Of a stretch of 64,000 bases of DNA, positions 13,062 to 25,366 are shown piece after piece. Positions within the stretch are counted from its first letter, which is position 1. Each line of letters opens with the position of its first letter. The notes beneath the pieces are model-generated. The model was not told the DNA's origin and did no database searches. It saw only the letters and a list, made by a program, of their open reading frames with translations. Made by a program: the position numbers and the translations under genes. Origin of the DNA: Agrocybe praecox (lineage: Eukaryota; Basidiomycota; Agaricomycetes; Agaricales; Agrocybaceae); NCBI GenBank assembly GCA_964017145.1, contig OZ024840.1, positions 4,216,001 through 4,280,000 on the forward strand. The letters are read 5' to 3'.

Positions 13062-13978
13062 ACTAAAGCCTCGAGGAAGCGGAAGAGGTCGGAGAGCAGA
13101 TACGTGCAAAAATGTACCCATGTACCATGATCTTCATTTTGCGTGCGAATATCAGCCAGAAAAGTATCGAAGCATGAGCCACCCAAGAAATGTGCACGAC
13201 GACTGTGCTAATGAGCTCGCGTTTCATGAAATCCAGCGATATGTGACTCGCGTGTGACTTTGTACTAAATTGGGTAGGCACCCGCGTCGCGCTTAACGCG
13301 TCCACCGCAGCCTCGAGTTGGGAATTGGTCGAACCAACAGACTGCCTGGGACCCAAGGTATATGAGAGTACCTAATGAGTAAGTGTCTGTCCAATACTTA
13401 GTCCAACAGCTGACATAGTATATCAGGTGGTGAAATCAAAGAGGAGAGTCAGTTGTCAAGCATCTGCCTTGCCAAGGCCAGTGGTCGTTGCCAGCGCCCA
13501 AATTCGATGTGGGCACTATTAGCAGTGTTGTCCGGAGAAGTTGACGCCCGTAATCCAAAGTTCTATGAATGGTTGAGGCCTGCATAATCTAGAGGGTACC
13601 CACAGGATGAAATTATTGGAAGTCGCTGAAGAATTTCGAATCATGTGCGGAAAGACACTATTAGCGACGCTTTGGTTGCAACAGAAAGCATTCCTTGAAG
13701 GCCAGTGACAACCTAAGTCCCACCTCAAGCATGGATACAAAATGGCAGCTTCAAACCATGATGCAGAAGACAGACAATTGTTGTCAGAAACAGTCGTGAG
13801 AATGATTATGGTTTACGTGAGTATTCTTGCGACACTTGTTCACCCAACGACTATTTTGGACAACAGTCGTTGAAGCTAGGATGGTAAATTGGCGTAGCCT
13901 ACTCGGAGTTACTATAAAATAGGGCCAACGTCCTCCCGGTTTTCTCCAGGTGACCACAACATCCACCAAGTTTCCTCC
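13062..13978. promoter_or_regulatory. Shared spacer of divergent F-box copies C and D
   Basis: The copy C start (13061, minus) and copy D start (13979, plus) face away from each other, so both promoters must lie here. No gene is seen inside. A TATAAAA-like string lies about 65 bp upstream of the D start (near 13911), a possible core promoter. Confidence 0.45.
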
Positions 13979-16602
13979 ATGACATCTGAAGTCGGTGAAA
14001 CAAACCCACAAGCGATCGTACAGGCTGCACAGTGGACTGGAGGGAGTGCAAGGAAGCGTAGGAAGGGGGATGTTCCCCCCCCTTCAAAGAGGAAAAGGGC
14101 TCGAGAGAACAAGGGCAAAATGGGAATGTTAATCGACATGCCCCTGGACATATTGCTCGAGGTGCGTTAAAATGTTATATTCAGAAGTCAGATGGTTGCC
14201 CTAACTTCCTATATAGATCTTCGCTTTTTTGCGTCCCATTGACCTCCTACAATTATCTAGGATGACTAAAGATATGCGTATTCTTCTTTTGAATCGGTCA
14301 AACAGAATTTCCAAGTCTATCTGGAAAGTATCCTTTTCGGCCATAAATGCCCCGGATTGTCCTGTATATATGAGCCAGTCGGCTTATGCAGCTTTACTCT
14401 TCGAGAAAAATTGCAACGTCAGTAAAATATCTCGTGTTACCCAGCGGCCGTCGAACTGACCCTTCTTATTTCCTCCAGTTTTGTTCCAAGCTAGTTCGAG
14501 TACGTTTCTCATGGACAGCTCGTGTAAGGATATGCAAGGAGTGTACGGAGAGCAAGGCCTAGTAAGATCTTTTTTTTTTTGGTATATGCTTAGAATAAAA
14601 AATCCTAACGGTATTTTTCCAGTTTTTTTGCTTGGCCTTCGGACATGAGTCTGACGCATGCAACTACCGTTATGCGCTCTCTAATCATTCAACACAAAGA
14701 TGGTATGATACTCTTCAACCCCTTCTGAGAGCCCATTTTGTAAATATTTTGATCCCAAGGTCCAAGGGTTTTTTTGTGGAAACCAGATCTGTCTGCTTGG
14801 ATGGGTAGAGATGTAATATTTATGAAGAACTTACAATCGAAGGAGTGGTGCCATGCCAGACAGAAAGAAATGGAGATTATGACTGAGGTCTGTTACTTAC
14901 CTCGCTCTTGCGAAATGCCGTAAATGCTGACATAAAGTCTAGCATGGAGAAATGTGCCGTCTATGGTTGCAGCTGTATGAACAAAATCAATATAGGGAAA
15001 GGCAAACTTTGTAGGCTGCCACTGTCTCCTTTAAAATCGATCACTGATGCACCCCTCCGTAAACAGTATTCTCAACCGTCTCAGGAACTCGAAATGGGCT
15101 GAAGAAGTGATCATGATGGGTGATCAATTCGAGCATAAAGTTTCGACCTATGCCCCTCTGGTAAACGCTATCTCGAAAGAAATAACTGGTCGCTGTACGT
15201 TCGACGTCGCTACCGTCTCATGTGTCTCTATGCTTACGTTATAATCGTTGTAACATCAGCGTTAGCTATATTGGACAAAAAGCTTGATGGATATATGCAG
15301 AGGGAATACCTACGACGCTTGCTATCTCAACGAAAGGAGATGATGGCGAAAGGCCTACCGATCTTGAAGATAGTCCGGGAAGAGGTCGTACGTGAACTCC
15401 CGGTCAACTCCCTGTATCCAAGCACCAGTGAAGTCTACCGTCTTCTAAAGCCAGAAATCGACTCGATCTTCTGCCTGGCGAAGACTAATACCCCGACAAC
15501 ATCAATTGCAGGCGATAGATTGGATGCTGCTCTCAAAGAGGAGCTCGCCCACTTCATACGTCTCAAGTCCTCGTCTCTGATAGACATGTGGCGGGACGAC
15601 ATTGTAGAGAAATTGCTTGGGCTTGTCAAGTCCACCATGAATGTACCATACCCCCACTCCGATCCCATGGCGGTGTTAAAACTAGCTAGCATATTCTTCT
15701 CTTGCTCTAGTTGCAACACGTCTTTGTTAAGATACCCCGATGTGATCATGCATGGTTGTGCGTGTTCTTTCCTCAAACACGGACGTAGGAATGCGGAAGG
15801 CCCGATGCTAGATGGGGCTACCGACGAAACTTATTTGAAGTATTATATTTCCGAGAAGTTTTGGAATGCTTCGGGATGCATATTCTTCGAACCGAAAACC
15901 TTTGAAGCCCTCAATCTTGCTATTCGACTTGCTGGACTGGATCCCGCCGTCACGACGGCTTCAGAAATAGAGGCCGTCGGTCCTGTTTTTGAATGTTACC
16001 CATGCCATGAGATACATTTGGGCCGTGCAGTGCTCACATGGAATGCCGTGGTACGTACATACTGCAGCTACCCTTGTACGTGTCTTGTACCTGATTACGA
16101 CTCAATGTCAACCTTAGCCCCTCCATGTCCACCCATCCACGCCTCAGGCGGTCAATGGTATCACACCTCTACAACTCTTGGAAGGGGAAGAAGCCCAACA
16201 GGCCCGCGCTCGACTGAAAGAACAACAGCTCCGAGACCAAGCAAAACGAGCCTGCATGATTTGCGTACACTGCAAGAAAATAGGCAGTTTAACGCAACTA
16301 AAACTACACGCGATGGAAAGGTAAGCCCTTCTATAAGTACACATACTCTTTCGGATTTACATCAAGATACTCCTCACAGGCACGACATATCTGCACCGGA
16401 CGATAAAGATATCGTCCATCTCGCTTCGAAAGTACAGGAACAACCTGTATTTTACCTCTGGCCGCCAAGGCTCGAACGAGGGAAGCGAGAAGAACGGGAA
16501 GAACCCAAGAGAGTTGGCATTCAAATTGACTTCCAAGCCCTCAAGTATAATATGGACTCTTGGATGGCTCAAGCTACTACAGCGAACTTGTCTCGCAAAT
16601 AA
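13979..16602 (+). CDS. F-box/Cys-His family copy D
   Basis: Plus-strand copy, apparently intact. Exon 1 is MTSEVGETNPQAIVQ...KRKRARENKG with the F-box LIDMPLDILLE. Exon 2 continues IFAFLRPIDLLQLSRMTK. A CSKLVRVRFSWTARVRICKE segment gives the first Cys cluster. A long exon from about 15258 holds DKKLDGYMQREYLRRL, LPVNSLYPSTSEVYR, SCSSCNTSLLRYPDVIMHGC, EKFWNASGCIFFEPK and FECYPCHEIHLGRA. After an intron (donor 16051, acceptor near 16119) comes PLHVHPSTPQAVNGITPLQL and the CVHC...H-x4-H finger. The end is VFYLWPPRLERGKREE. Reading straight through 15220-16602 is open by chance but skips these splice sites. The TPR gene converges on it from the right. Confidence 0.82.
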
Positions 16603-16959
16603 TGGTCGACATGTCTTTGGTACATCATATATATATCATAATTGCATTTACTGGTTTAGCTGCAGCAACCAGGTTCAAAACCAGGAGTGTGTGAGCATTG
16701 CCACATTAAAGAAAGTTGAAGGGAATAGATGGAGTCCTGACACGCCGCCTATGTAAATAAGAGGACAGGTAAGAAAGACTGCCGCGCACTTGTGCTTGAG
16801 AATTGATTGTTGGATGCTATGAAAACACGGCGGTAACATGTTCGAATCCAGACTGCATAGGTAGTAGTTAAACACGCTGTTTTGAAACGAGAGAATGACA
16901 ATCAACTTTACTTTAATTGGGCCGGGACACTGTGCATTGACTGGACGCTACTTGTTGCA

Positions 16960-19900
16960 CTAAGGCAGGGGATTTTCCACTTCACTTTGATGCCCGCACG
17001 TAAGCTTGTATTTCACAAGAATATTCCTCCAAGCAGCGAAGTTCCTCTCCCGAAGAAGGCTCACTTCTACACAATCAGCGAGAGTCGGGAATACAGTTCT
17101 CAGACGCATTTGCAAATCAGTGAGTTTGGCCCTTGCAGCAACGCCTTCTTCGTGCCGACCTGAGGCGCATTCTAGTACGCCTTCCGCCCATAGGGTGACA
17201 GCGAACTGTATGAACCAATGATTTCTTGTCTGAGAGTGTTGTTCAAAGAAAGATCGGACCTGGATTAGAAGATCTCGTGCTTGAGAAAGATCGTCGTGGG
17301 CGAAAAGACGAAGTGCCAGGCTGTATTGAACCACTACATGAAACGACCTTTCGGACGTAATTGGGGAATTCTTCCACTTCTCCGTTTCTTGTATTGCCTT
17401 TTGAGCGATTGTAAGAGCCTGAGCCTCCTCCCCAGCGTCGGCGAGGACATCCGACACAACCCAAGAGGAACGACAATCTTTATGGAGCAAGTCATGCTGT
17501 CTGATGATGCTCAACGCATTATCCACTTTTCCACTGGACCTGTAGATGTTGGAAGCATGGATCAAGCACCAGATGTATGCAAGCTCCTTTTCCAAGTGAT
17601 ATTTGGCGACAACCGCTAGGCACTCTTCAATCTCATCGACTGCGAGGGAAAATTTGCCCACATCATGGAGTGCCTGAGCTTTGGAAATTTTTGCCCAAAG
17701 AGTGTTGCGAGCGACATAGAAAGAATTATCCACGAATGGTTGGCCTATTCTGACCGACTCTTCATAGTGTTTTGACTCCCTATCAATATGGCCTTGTTCA
17801 CGGAAAGACGCACCAGAAGCCTTCAGGGAATACATATGGAGGTTCGCGGACTCTGAATCATGTGCCGGGTGGTCCTCAAACCACCGAAGAACCTCTTCAT
17901 TGGCAACACGACCATCTGAAAGACGATCAAAGTCTTTCAACAAATTTGCATGGCTCTGCATCAGAGTGATGAAGAAATTCCGTTCGTCAGGAAACTGATT
18001 GACTAGCTCCCGACAATGTTGGACAACATCTCGGCTCCTTTCAAGGGACTTCATTTCCAGCCGTGCCCCTTGAGCAATAAACATATTTAATTGAAGTGTT
18101 CTCGTGTAGCTTTTGAGAATATTACGGTCTTCTGTAATTAAACTGGAATACAGTTTCATTGCTTCGAGGCCTACGGTGAAGGCATGTTCGTAATCTTCTG
18201 CCCCAAGCAGTCTACGCGCCAGTTCCAAAATGCTATGAGCAAGAGGCTTTGTTGATTGACCAACTTGGAGAGAAAGGGCACGACAGCGGTCAACGGAGGC
18301 TCCTGCAACTTCAATGGCTCTACGATGGTCTCCCATCTTTGCATAGGCATCGGAAGTACAGTCGTGGGCGATAACAAGTAACGATTGTGGAAGTGATGAA
18401 GAATATGTCATAATCACTTTATTTCCCGTCGCCACCGCCTCGGAGTAGCGTTTCATAGCAGAAAGATTCTGTGCTACACACAATAGTCCCTTGGCCCTGA
18501 TTCCTTGGTCGTCGATAAAATCTTGCAGCATATTTTCAAGCTTCCGCCATACGGCATACGCGTCATCTAAATTTTCCATACGAGACAATAGCGAGCCTTC
18601 GGTGACGAGTGCGACAGTTAAGCCTGCGGGAATTATTCCAGTACTTTGAAGTATCTCCTCATAGTGATGAACCGACCGTCGCGCATAGGAGAGAGCCTGA
18701 GAAAGTGGGACTATGGGGCAAAACCGGGCAGATGTTAACGACGCACAGAGCGTTGCTATCGAGTTGCTGACATCGCCACCTCTGTATTCCTCATCCAGTT
18801 TGCTGTATATCTCCAGTGCTTTAATCCCTGCGGCCAACGATTCGGTTTTTCTCGTGGTCGGGTATAGGCAGTGATGCAGCTCGTTCAGTGCATCGGCATA
18901 TTCGTATATAAACGTCGCTCCAGGTCCCATAACGGTCCTTGCCAACTTTTTATCCACCGTAGAAGCATCTTTTGCTTTCGATTTCCCTCTCCACTTGGAT
19001 AAATCCTGTAAAATATACTGATATCCTCGTACTGCCTCTTCCGCGTCTTGCAAGGCATTTTCGAAGTCCTCATTTAAGCGCGCAACGTGGGCGGAGTAAC
19101 AAATCAAGCGAGAAAGCAGTATCTTTGTCTCCAGGGCTGGAGCTTCGCCTGCAAAACGACGCCCGATGGTAACAGCCTCCGTTATTGTTTTGTAGGCCTC
19201 AACAAAGTCATTGGCTTGTACGAAGCTTGCGGAAAGCCGACACAGGGCAAACGCAAGATGAGGTGCGTAAACTTGCTGATTGGTCTTGGCGAGTGCTCTG
19301 TAGAGGTGTACAGCACACTGGGCGATCGTCAGAGCTTCCTGAGACATCCGTAGGCTGGAAAGCCTGACAGACAAGTTCCTCATGGCATGTGCCCCGCTCT
19401 GTATTGCCGATTGATCGCGTCCAGAACCAGTACTTTGTAAGCTTTCTTGTACCATGACAATCAGGGCAAATACATGACCGTGTACTTCGTCCTTGTCCTT
19501 TTCAGCGTAAGGCGTCAACCAGATGACCGACTTGAAAGGGCGTAGATGCACGGAATCCGGTTGTTCGAGCGAATAGGATTCGCTTGCAGCGAGGCTTTGA
19601 AAGGAACTATCGATCTTGCCGACTTGCGTAGTGATATACAGCCTATAGACAAGATTTTCGGATAACTTGACGTGTGGTGGGAGGTTGGACAATGTCACTG
19701 GACCCGAGCCTATAAACGCAAGAACATTGTCATCCGAAACCCGCAGAGGATACTGTTGTCTCTGAACAGCAGAAAACCCCTGCGCCATAGCGCTTCCGAG
19801 CTGTACAATTCCAGCCGCCGTATCCAGCTGTGTGAACATCTTAAATTTCAAATAAATAAAAGTTTCGTCAGGAGATTTGCTACTATGATATTCAAGTACG

Positions 19901-20450
19901 CACCGTAAATCGTCGATAACATCTATTTGCTTGGTCTTTCAGATCGCGGATATGCCTTTCCATCACCTTTCCCTGCTCCAGGAATTAATGGAGTATTTGA
20001 TTTTATCAAACTTGGTTCGCGAAGAATGTGAGGTCTCCAGGATCGGAAGGCACTTCTCATACACTGCTTTCATATCCCTTAGACATCGATATGTCAGCAA
20101 CAGTACACCTGCTATGCGTGAACTCACTTCAAAAGGGTTATAACGGCCTCTCGCAAATCCGTTGCATCCTCCAGAATCTTCTCGTGTTTCGCATGGAATG
20201 TCTTGAGATCTTGTACGATTTCGAGCGTCTCTGCGGCCAAAGATTCTGCTGCTCGCATGTTGTGAGCAGGCTAAATGATAGTAGAACCATTCGAATCAGC
20301 TAAAACCTTCCAATATGATAAATCATATTCGTTAAAGTTCCCAAATACCTTCTTAAACGACTCGTTTAGCTTCTGCGCCAGCTCAATAACATCCTTCAAC
20401 GCAGTCGCAAGCGTGATCGCTGCGAGGGTAATAGAAAGTGGGTCTGCCAT
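16960..20450 (-). CDS. TPR protein with STAND-type N-terminal domain
   Basis: Exon 1 (from ATG 20450) reads MADPLSITLAAITLATALKD, the start of the alpha-helical domain found at the N-terminus of many Agaricomycete STAND proteins. Exons 2 and 3 continue it (ILEDATDLREAVITLL; HIRDLKDQANRCYRRFT). Exon 4 (about 19840-16960) is one long frame. It has a beta-rich segment (VLAFIGSGPVTL..., LRPFKSVIWLTPYAEKDKDE) and then roughly 15 or more TPR-like helix pairs (EALTIAQCAVHLYRALA, EAYKTITEAVTIGRRFAG, SEAVATGNKVIMTY). There is no P-loop or NACHT/NB-ARC, unusual for this architecture. Exons 1-2 and exon 4 are in phase only if one nucleotide is added in an AAA run of exon 3 (19968-19970). This may be a sequencing error or a real frameshift. 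A protein-interaction scaffold is inferred. Confidence 0.75.
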
Positions 20451-21747
20451 CGGGGTCGTTCAGACGGGAGGTCACTCGAACTTGAACTTGAACTTGTATC
20501 CAGTCCTTCCTGAGTGCTTAAAATCAGAGCTCGAGAGTCACGCCGAAGAAAGGCAATCAGACACTGCCCGTAGCAGTGTACCCATGGAAAACAAGCTATA
20601 AGTAAATGAAAATCACAAAGGTGTTATTTTAGCTGTTGAGCCTGATCATTATGACCGTGGCACAGCAATTACCATGTGAACAGTTCTATGAAAAGTGAAG
20701 AAACGTCGCATTTAGACGGGCGGAGAACACTCAGTGAACAAAGAACGGAAAGGACGGGACCAAAACGCGTCCTCTGTGGTATAAGTATAAAGAAGGTGAA
20801 TGTAAGTCTAAGGAGAGAGGGAGAGGAAAAGGGGCGACATCCCATATCTATGGGTGTCGTCAAACATGCGCAAACAGGATGTGAGGTGGAAGCTAAGTAA
20901 ACATGTACATATATTCGGCCCTGAAAACAAAACATACTTCAAATCGAAGCACGACCCCCGACCACAAGACACTAAAGTCGCTTCTTCTCCCTATACATCT
21001 CTCAGCTCTCAGCAAAACATCGACATCGACAACAAAACAAACAAAATACCATCCCACACACACACATACTACGCACACGCACAATACAAATATACTATAT
21101 ATAACACAACGAAGAATTCGAAAAATCAGTCAAGAATCAATCCAAGAAATACGAGACAAAGAAAAATCATGAGCTGGAAAAAGGTCGTCACAAACACAAA
21201 CACAAACACACACAGTGATAATGGGATAATGGAAACTTGGAAGAAAGGTTCAAGCATGCATGATGAAGTTCCTAGCACACGGTATAAATAAATAAAACGG
21301 CGCAGAAAAAATAAAGGGCAGAAGGGCAGGAGGGTAGGAGTTAAAGCTTCAAGTTCTAAAGCGAAAGAGCTTTGGGGGGATGCTACAAAGGTAGTGGTGC
21401 CAGTGACTATCAATAATGGTAAGGGGATATATGTCGTGTCGTCCAAAAAAAAAAGGTGTGCGTGTATGCAGCTGGCTAGTGGCTGGTGGGTGTTATATGC
21501 CGCTTGGCTAGAGCTAGATTCTAGAAGAAACGCGAACCGAAGGTGCATAGGAAGGAGAGGAGAGGAGAAGGCAGTCGACAATGGGAAAACAACATCGAGG
21601 GTGGCGGTGATGGTGGGGTATTTTGCATTTGTCGTGTTTTCTGTGTTTTTGTTTATTTCTTCAATTTCTTGATGATGGTGAAGCAGACCAGAGGCTCGCC
21701 ACTCTGCTAACAGAACAAAAGCCGACTATTCTCCGTTCTCAGGGGTA
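20451..21747. other. Intergenic with CA-rich simple repeats
   Basis: Promoter flank of the TPR gene on the left and 3' flank of CHS7 on the right. A CA/ACAC-rich stretch at about 21050-21090 and CACAAA repeats at 21192-21222 give strong A/C strand bias. Open frames here are low-complexity and are not called. Confidence 0.5.
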
Positions 21748-23483
21748 TCATGAGGGGTATTGGGGGTATGCTGGGTAATCATCGTCCCACGATTCTAAGA
21801 AAAAAGAGAGAAAAAGTAGTTTCGTCAGTATCATGTCAGGTGGGCAGCGGAAAGGTCTTTTTATTTTTAAAAAGCCATAAAAAAAGAGATGGAGCATCCT
21901 CCACGAATCTTCCAATGCGATTCGATTCCCGCGAACGAACAATCAATGTCATACGGATATCGAAATGACAGGTTGATAGAGCGCCTCAACATATAAAATG
22001 AGAGGCCCGAATATGATTGGGGATTGGATTGGAACCGGAAATAGGTCTCTCCTCGCGGAGAGAAAAAACACACAAGACAGCAAAATCCCACAACGACAAG
22101 ATCAATCAAACACGAGAAAAGTCCCATCGACATACCTTCAGTTATGCTCTTCCAAGCCAAGTACAGCACGCCTACAGCCGCAGTCTCCAATATCGTCGCT
22201 ATGAATGAGCCGTCGATTTTTGAATTTGAGCCCTTAAGTGTAGAAAACAAGTCAGTCCCCTTTCTCAAAAAAAGGCGTCAATCAAAATAGGGATGAAGGA
22301 TAGAGAGCGAGAGAGGGAATGACAGTGGCGCCTTGATAGTACGCAGGTCAATCATCCACCCCCCGTTCATTCTATTAGTCCCCAACTGATTGATGCGACT
22401 CCTGAAATAAACGACCAAGAAAATAGGATGATGAGCCCACCTTGCAAATAACCCGACCGAGAAGGAACCACGCCAGCTGGGAGAGCACGAATAAGCACGC
22501 GGAGAGGATGTAAAACCACATGGGCCGCGTCTCGTTGAGGACGTGAAGCACGATGTAGGACATGATGCATAGGTAAAGAATTGCGCAACTAAAATAATAA
22601 TATTACGTGTCAAAGGAGGGTGAATGACCCAAAGGTTGACTAAAACACTCACGCGCCAGGCCATATACTAGTTATCACGAACAACGCGATGCTCCCCAGC
22701 CTTTCTGGTGGATTTGATACTCCACCAATCACAGTTGTCACTCCTAGCCCGATATCAAGCGAAATATAGATGCCAACTCCCAGGGTGATGAGAGTGAAGA
22801 TATAAAACGGCTAGAGGGAGAAGGGGTCAAGCACACCGCAATCCGCAGAACGTAAATGTCAGACATACAACAAGACTAGCTAGTGTTCCGTCTTCCACAA
22901 CCTGGGTTGCAACGATGGCGTTGGCCAGCAACGACCAGAACAAAGCGACGACCGCGCCTGCATGTATAGCCGTGATAGCAATAAGTGGCGTTGTCCCCTG
23001 CTCTAAGAATGATCCGGTAGTGATGAGTTGGAGGGGAAGTGTTAAGAGGTACAGTGTGAGGAACGTCCGCAGCTCAATACGACCTGCGGGAGTGAACGTT
23101 AATGTCTTCGTTGGGATGAACAGCGAAAGCAAGACGCACCAACGGCCGCTTTCCTCCGGTTACAAGCAAATATGAGGAAAGCCACGAAAATCATGCTAAC
23201 ACCGCAGACTGCAATATTGGCTACATTCCCAATGGACCCATCCTGACCAACTCGAAGGATACCGCATGTTGGGTTGACGCCAACAGGGGCGCGGATCGAG
23301 GGGAGTGATAGACCTTTTAGCGTTAACGGTGAATCGCGCTGAAGCTGGGGTTTAAGTTGGATATTAGTTGAATTCTGACAATGGAAGCAAGCTAAAGAGA
23401 CGAACTTGTCGGTAGAAGAGATTACACCAGGGATAACTGGGAGTATCCGAGCAAAGGGGCTGGAAATCCCCAAATTGCACCAT
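21748..23483 (-). CDS. Chitin synthase export chaperone (CHS7 family)
   Basis: Seven exons are read on the minus strand. Exon 1 (23483-23406) encodes MVQFGDFQPLCSDTPSYPWC plus NLFYRQ. After a 61-nt intron come GVNPTCGILRVGQDGSIGNV, then RIELRTFLTLYLLTLPLQLI, EQGTTPLIAITAIHAGAVVA, IWPGA, MSYIVLHVLNETRPMWFYIL, FVLSQLAWFLLGRVICK, then DGSFIATILETAAVGVLYLA and WKSITE, ending ESWDDDYPAYPQYPS. Order and motifs match CHS7 proteins: polytopic ER membrane proteins with about seven membrane segments that help chitin synthase leave the ER. Predicted length is near 330 residues, normal for the family. The penultimate intron is long (about 200 nt) and the last about 350 nt. Splice sites are GT-AG wherever followed. 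Confidence 0.9.
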
Positions 23484-24689
23484 GATATCGCTGCTGGGAA
23501 GGTCGTGCGGGTCGTAAAAAGAGCGTCGCGGGAAAAAGGAAAGCGCAAGCAAGTATAGTAGGGAGTTAATCAAACAGGCATATACAAAACAAAGGCATCA
23601 ATAACATTCACATGGCGAAACGTGGCAGACTACTTACAGCTGGCGGCAACTCGAAAGAAAACAAACAAAAAATCAAAGGAGAGTGGTTTTCTGGCAATCA
23701 GGCAAGCATACGAAGGCGGTCAACGCAATCGATGGAAAACTACCTGCGAGTAGACTGAACTCCGAGAATGTGCGTTGCCATGCAACCGGCGCATGTCTAT
23801 TCAATCTCCGTAACAATTACATTCCTGGTGTCCGAGTCGAGTCAATTCCGCAATTGTCTCCTTCACTGCTGTTATTCTTGCCTTGAGCGTTGCTTGAGCG
23901 TGGTCGGGCGTTGGAAAGAGATGGTTTTGGAACTGATGCGCGTCCCGGAAAACATCGCGTAAATGGAACTATTCTGGAGGCGACTCGACCTGTAATATTT
24001 TCTTCCTCCTTGCGTCTTGAATTTCACTATGCCGCTGCGGCATTTGCTGAAATATAGGAGTAGTGCTTTGGCATCGCCCGTTGAGTACTGCCTCCCAACT
24101 CTAACGTTAACGGTCGCGATTCTCCACAGTGCTGTTTCTAGATGGGCATTCCATTTGCAGCGGATACACTCGTAACTCGAGCGAGAGTCGCAGATTGCAG
24201 TCGAATTCTCTTGGGAGCCTTGGAGTATCTTTTCAGAGGGTAAAAGGTAAGCCGAAATGTTCAAGTATATCGTTTTGCTTTGAATAAATTCTGTAGCGAA
24301 TCCATTCACTAGAGCTCAACGTTACCTCAACCTGAAATTTAGAGGAGTCACAATTACCATCAGTTGCCGAGATGTGTATCCGTTTCCAAAAATCGAGCAG
24401 GTGTCAAATTATACGGATATGCAGTTTTCTTGGACCATATACCCTCCATGGCATGTGCACGAGGAGTCCACAGGCTCTGGCCACCTCCATAGACGCATAT
24501 ATTCCAAATTTTGGACATGAAGGCGAACAATCATGAACACCCCAATCTTCATTGATTCATCAATCATTTTCAATACAAGCGTATTCTGAGCGTACTTATG
24601 CCTATGTAGAAATTGGAATTATCCACTCTTTCCAAATTGATGCGAAATTGACATTCAAATGGGAGGAAGTAGCAACATAAAGTTTGTAT
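23484..24689. other. Upstream region of CHS7, no gene recognised
   Basis: This should contain the CHS7 promoter. A 145-codon minus-strand frame (24309-23872) has no ATG-anchored family resemblance and I do not call it. Confidence 0.45.
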
Positions 24690-25195
24690 TCAGTCGCTGG
24701 GCCTGAACCACCCAGGTTCAAGATCCAACCCATACTTCCTGCTCACCAGGTCTTTCATCGCCTGTATCGTATCTGGCGGAGGTAAAAACATATCACCTTC
24801 CGGCACCTTCGTAGCCCTGAGGAAACCGAGCACCACTTTGTGTACGCTAACCATACGACCTTCCATAATCACATCGACGTTGGTAAACCGGAGTGTAGCC
24901 AGCGAAGGTTTGAATTCATCGTATATGTCGTAGCAATCGTCCATTATTTCATCCGCAAGTACCACGTATGTTTTGGGCATGAGCCGGCCTTCCTCGTCTT
25001 TTTCTTCGTCAGGATATTTGTTCGCCCTGTCGTAATAATCGCAAGGTCGGACGTCAAGTTCTAAGTTGGTCAGAATTCGCGAGGAACTACCCTGTCAAAG
25101 GATGCTCCTAGCTCTTCCATAGTTACGGGGAAACCCCAGATAGCACCGCAGTTGTGGTTGAGCGGATGGGTGATCAGTCTAGCGGGGGTGTTTGC
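24690..25195 (-). pseudogene. Unrecognised protein fragment with frame break
   Basis: A conserved-looking coding stretch begins near 25195 without a visible start: NTPARLITHPLNHNCGA, then WGFPVTMEELGASFDRVV and PREF. The frame then breaks at an EcoRI-like GAATTC site (about 25075) and resumes one frame over as LTNLELDVRPCDYYDRANK. It continues through MPKTYVVLADEIMDDCYDIY, VDVIMEGRMVSVHKVVLGFL and ends GLDLEPGWFRPSD at 24690. The composition is clearly protein-like, and the first part has a paralogous copy on the other strand at 27762. I do not recognise the family. It may be a pseudogene with a 1-nt lesion, or a real gene with an intron I cannot place. Confidence 0.5.
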
Positions 25196-25350
25196 TAAAA
25201 TCCACTTGAACAATGCGATTTACGGGATGATGACGTCATGAGCGCTAACAGTGAACATACCTATTTCCAAACATTTCGTGTGGGACAACACTTCATGCCG
25301 ATTTAACATAGCTTTGGTAGTTAATGGGTAGTTACAAATAGAAAATAAAG

Positions 25351-25366
25351 CCTTAAGGCCTTAAGG
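25351..25366. repeat. Perfect 16-bp palindrome CCTTAAGGCCTTAAGG
   Basis: The sequence equals its own reverse complement and consists of two CCTTAAGG octamers. No gene overlaps it. It may be a chance site, a protein-binding site or the stump of an excised element. Confidence 0.6.

Noticed and set aside
15220..16602. A single 460-codon open frame in copy D
   Set aside because: It reads through two introns; splicing at 16051 and 16322 gives the family finger and WPPR end in the correct frames.
16830..16870. GTTCGAATCC, a T-loop-like string
   Set aside because: No flanking T-stem, anticodon arm or acceptor stem.
20854..21581. Open frames in the CA-rich region
   Set aside because: Low complexity, no start context, and on the flank of CHS7.
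23872..24309. 145-codon minus-strand frame
   Set aside because: No family similarity, no sensible splice sites, overlaps the likely CHS7 promoter.
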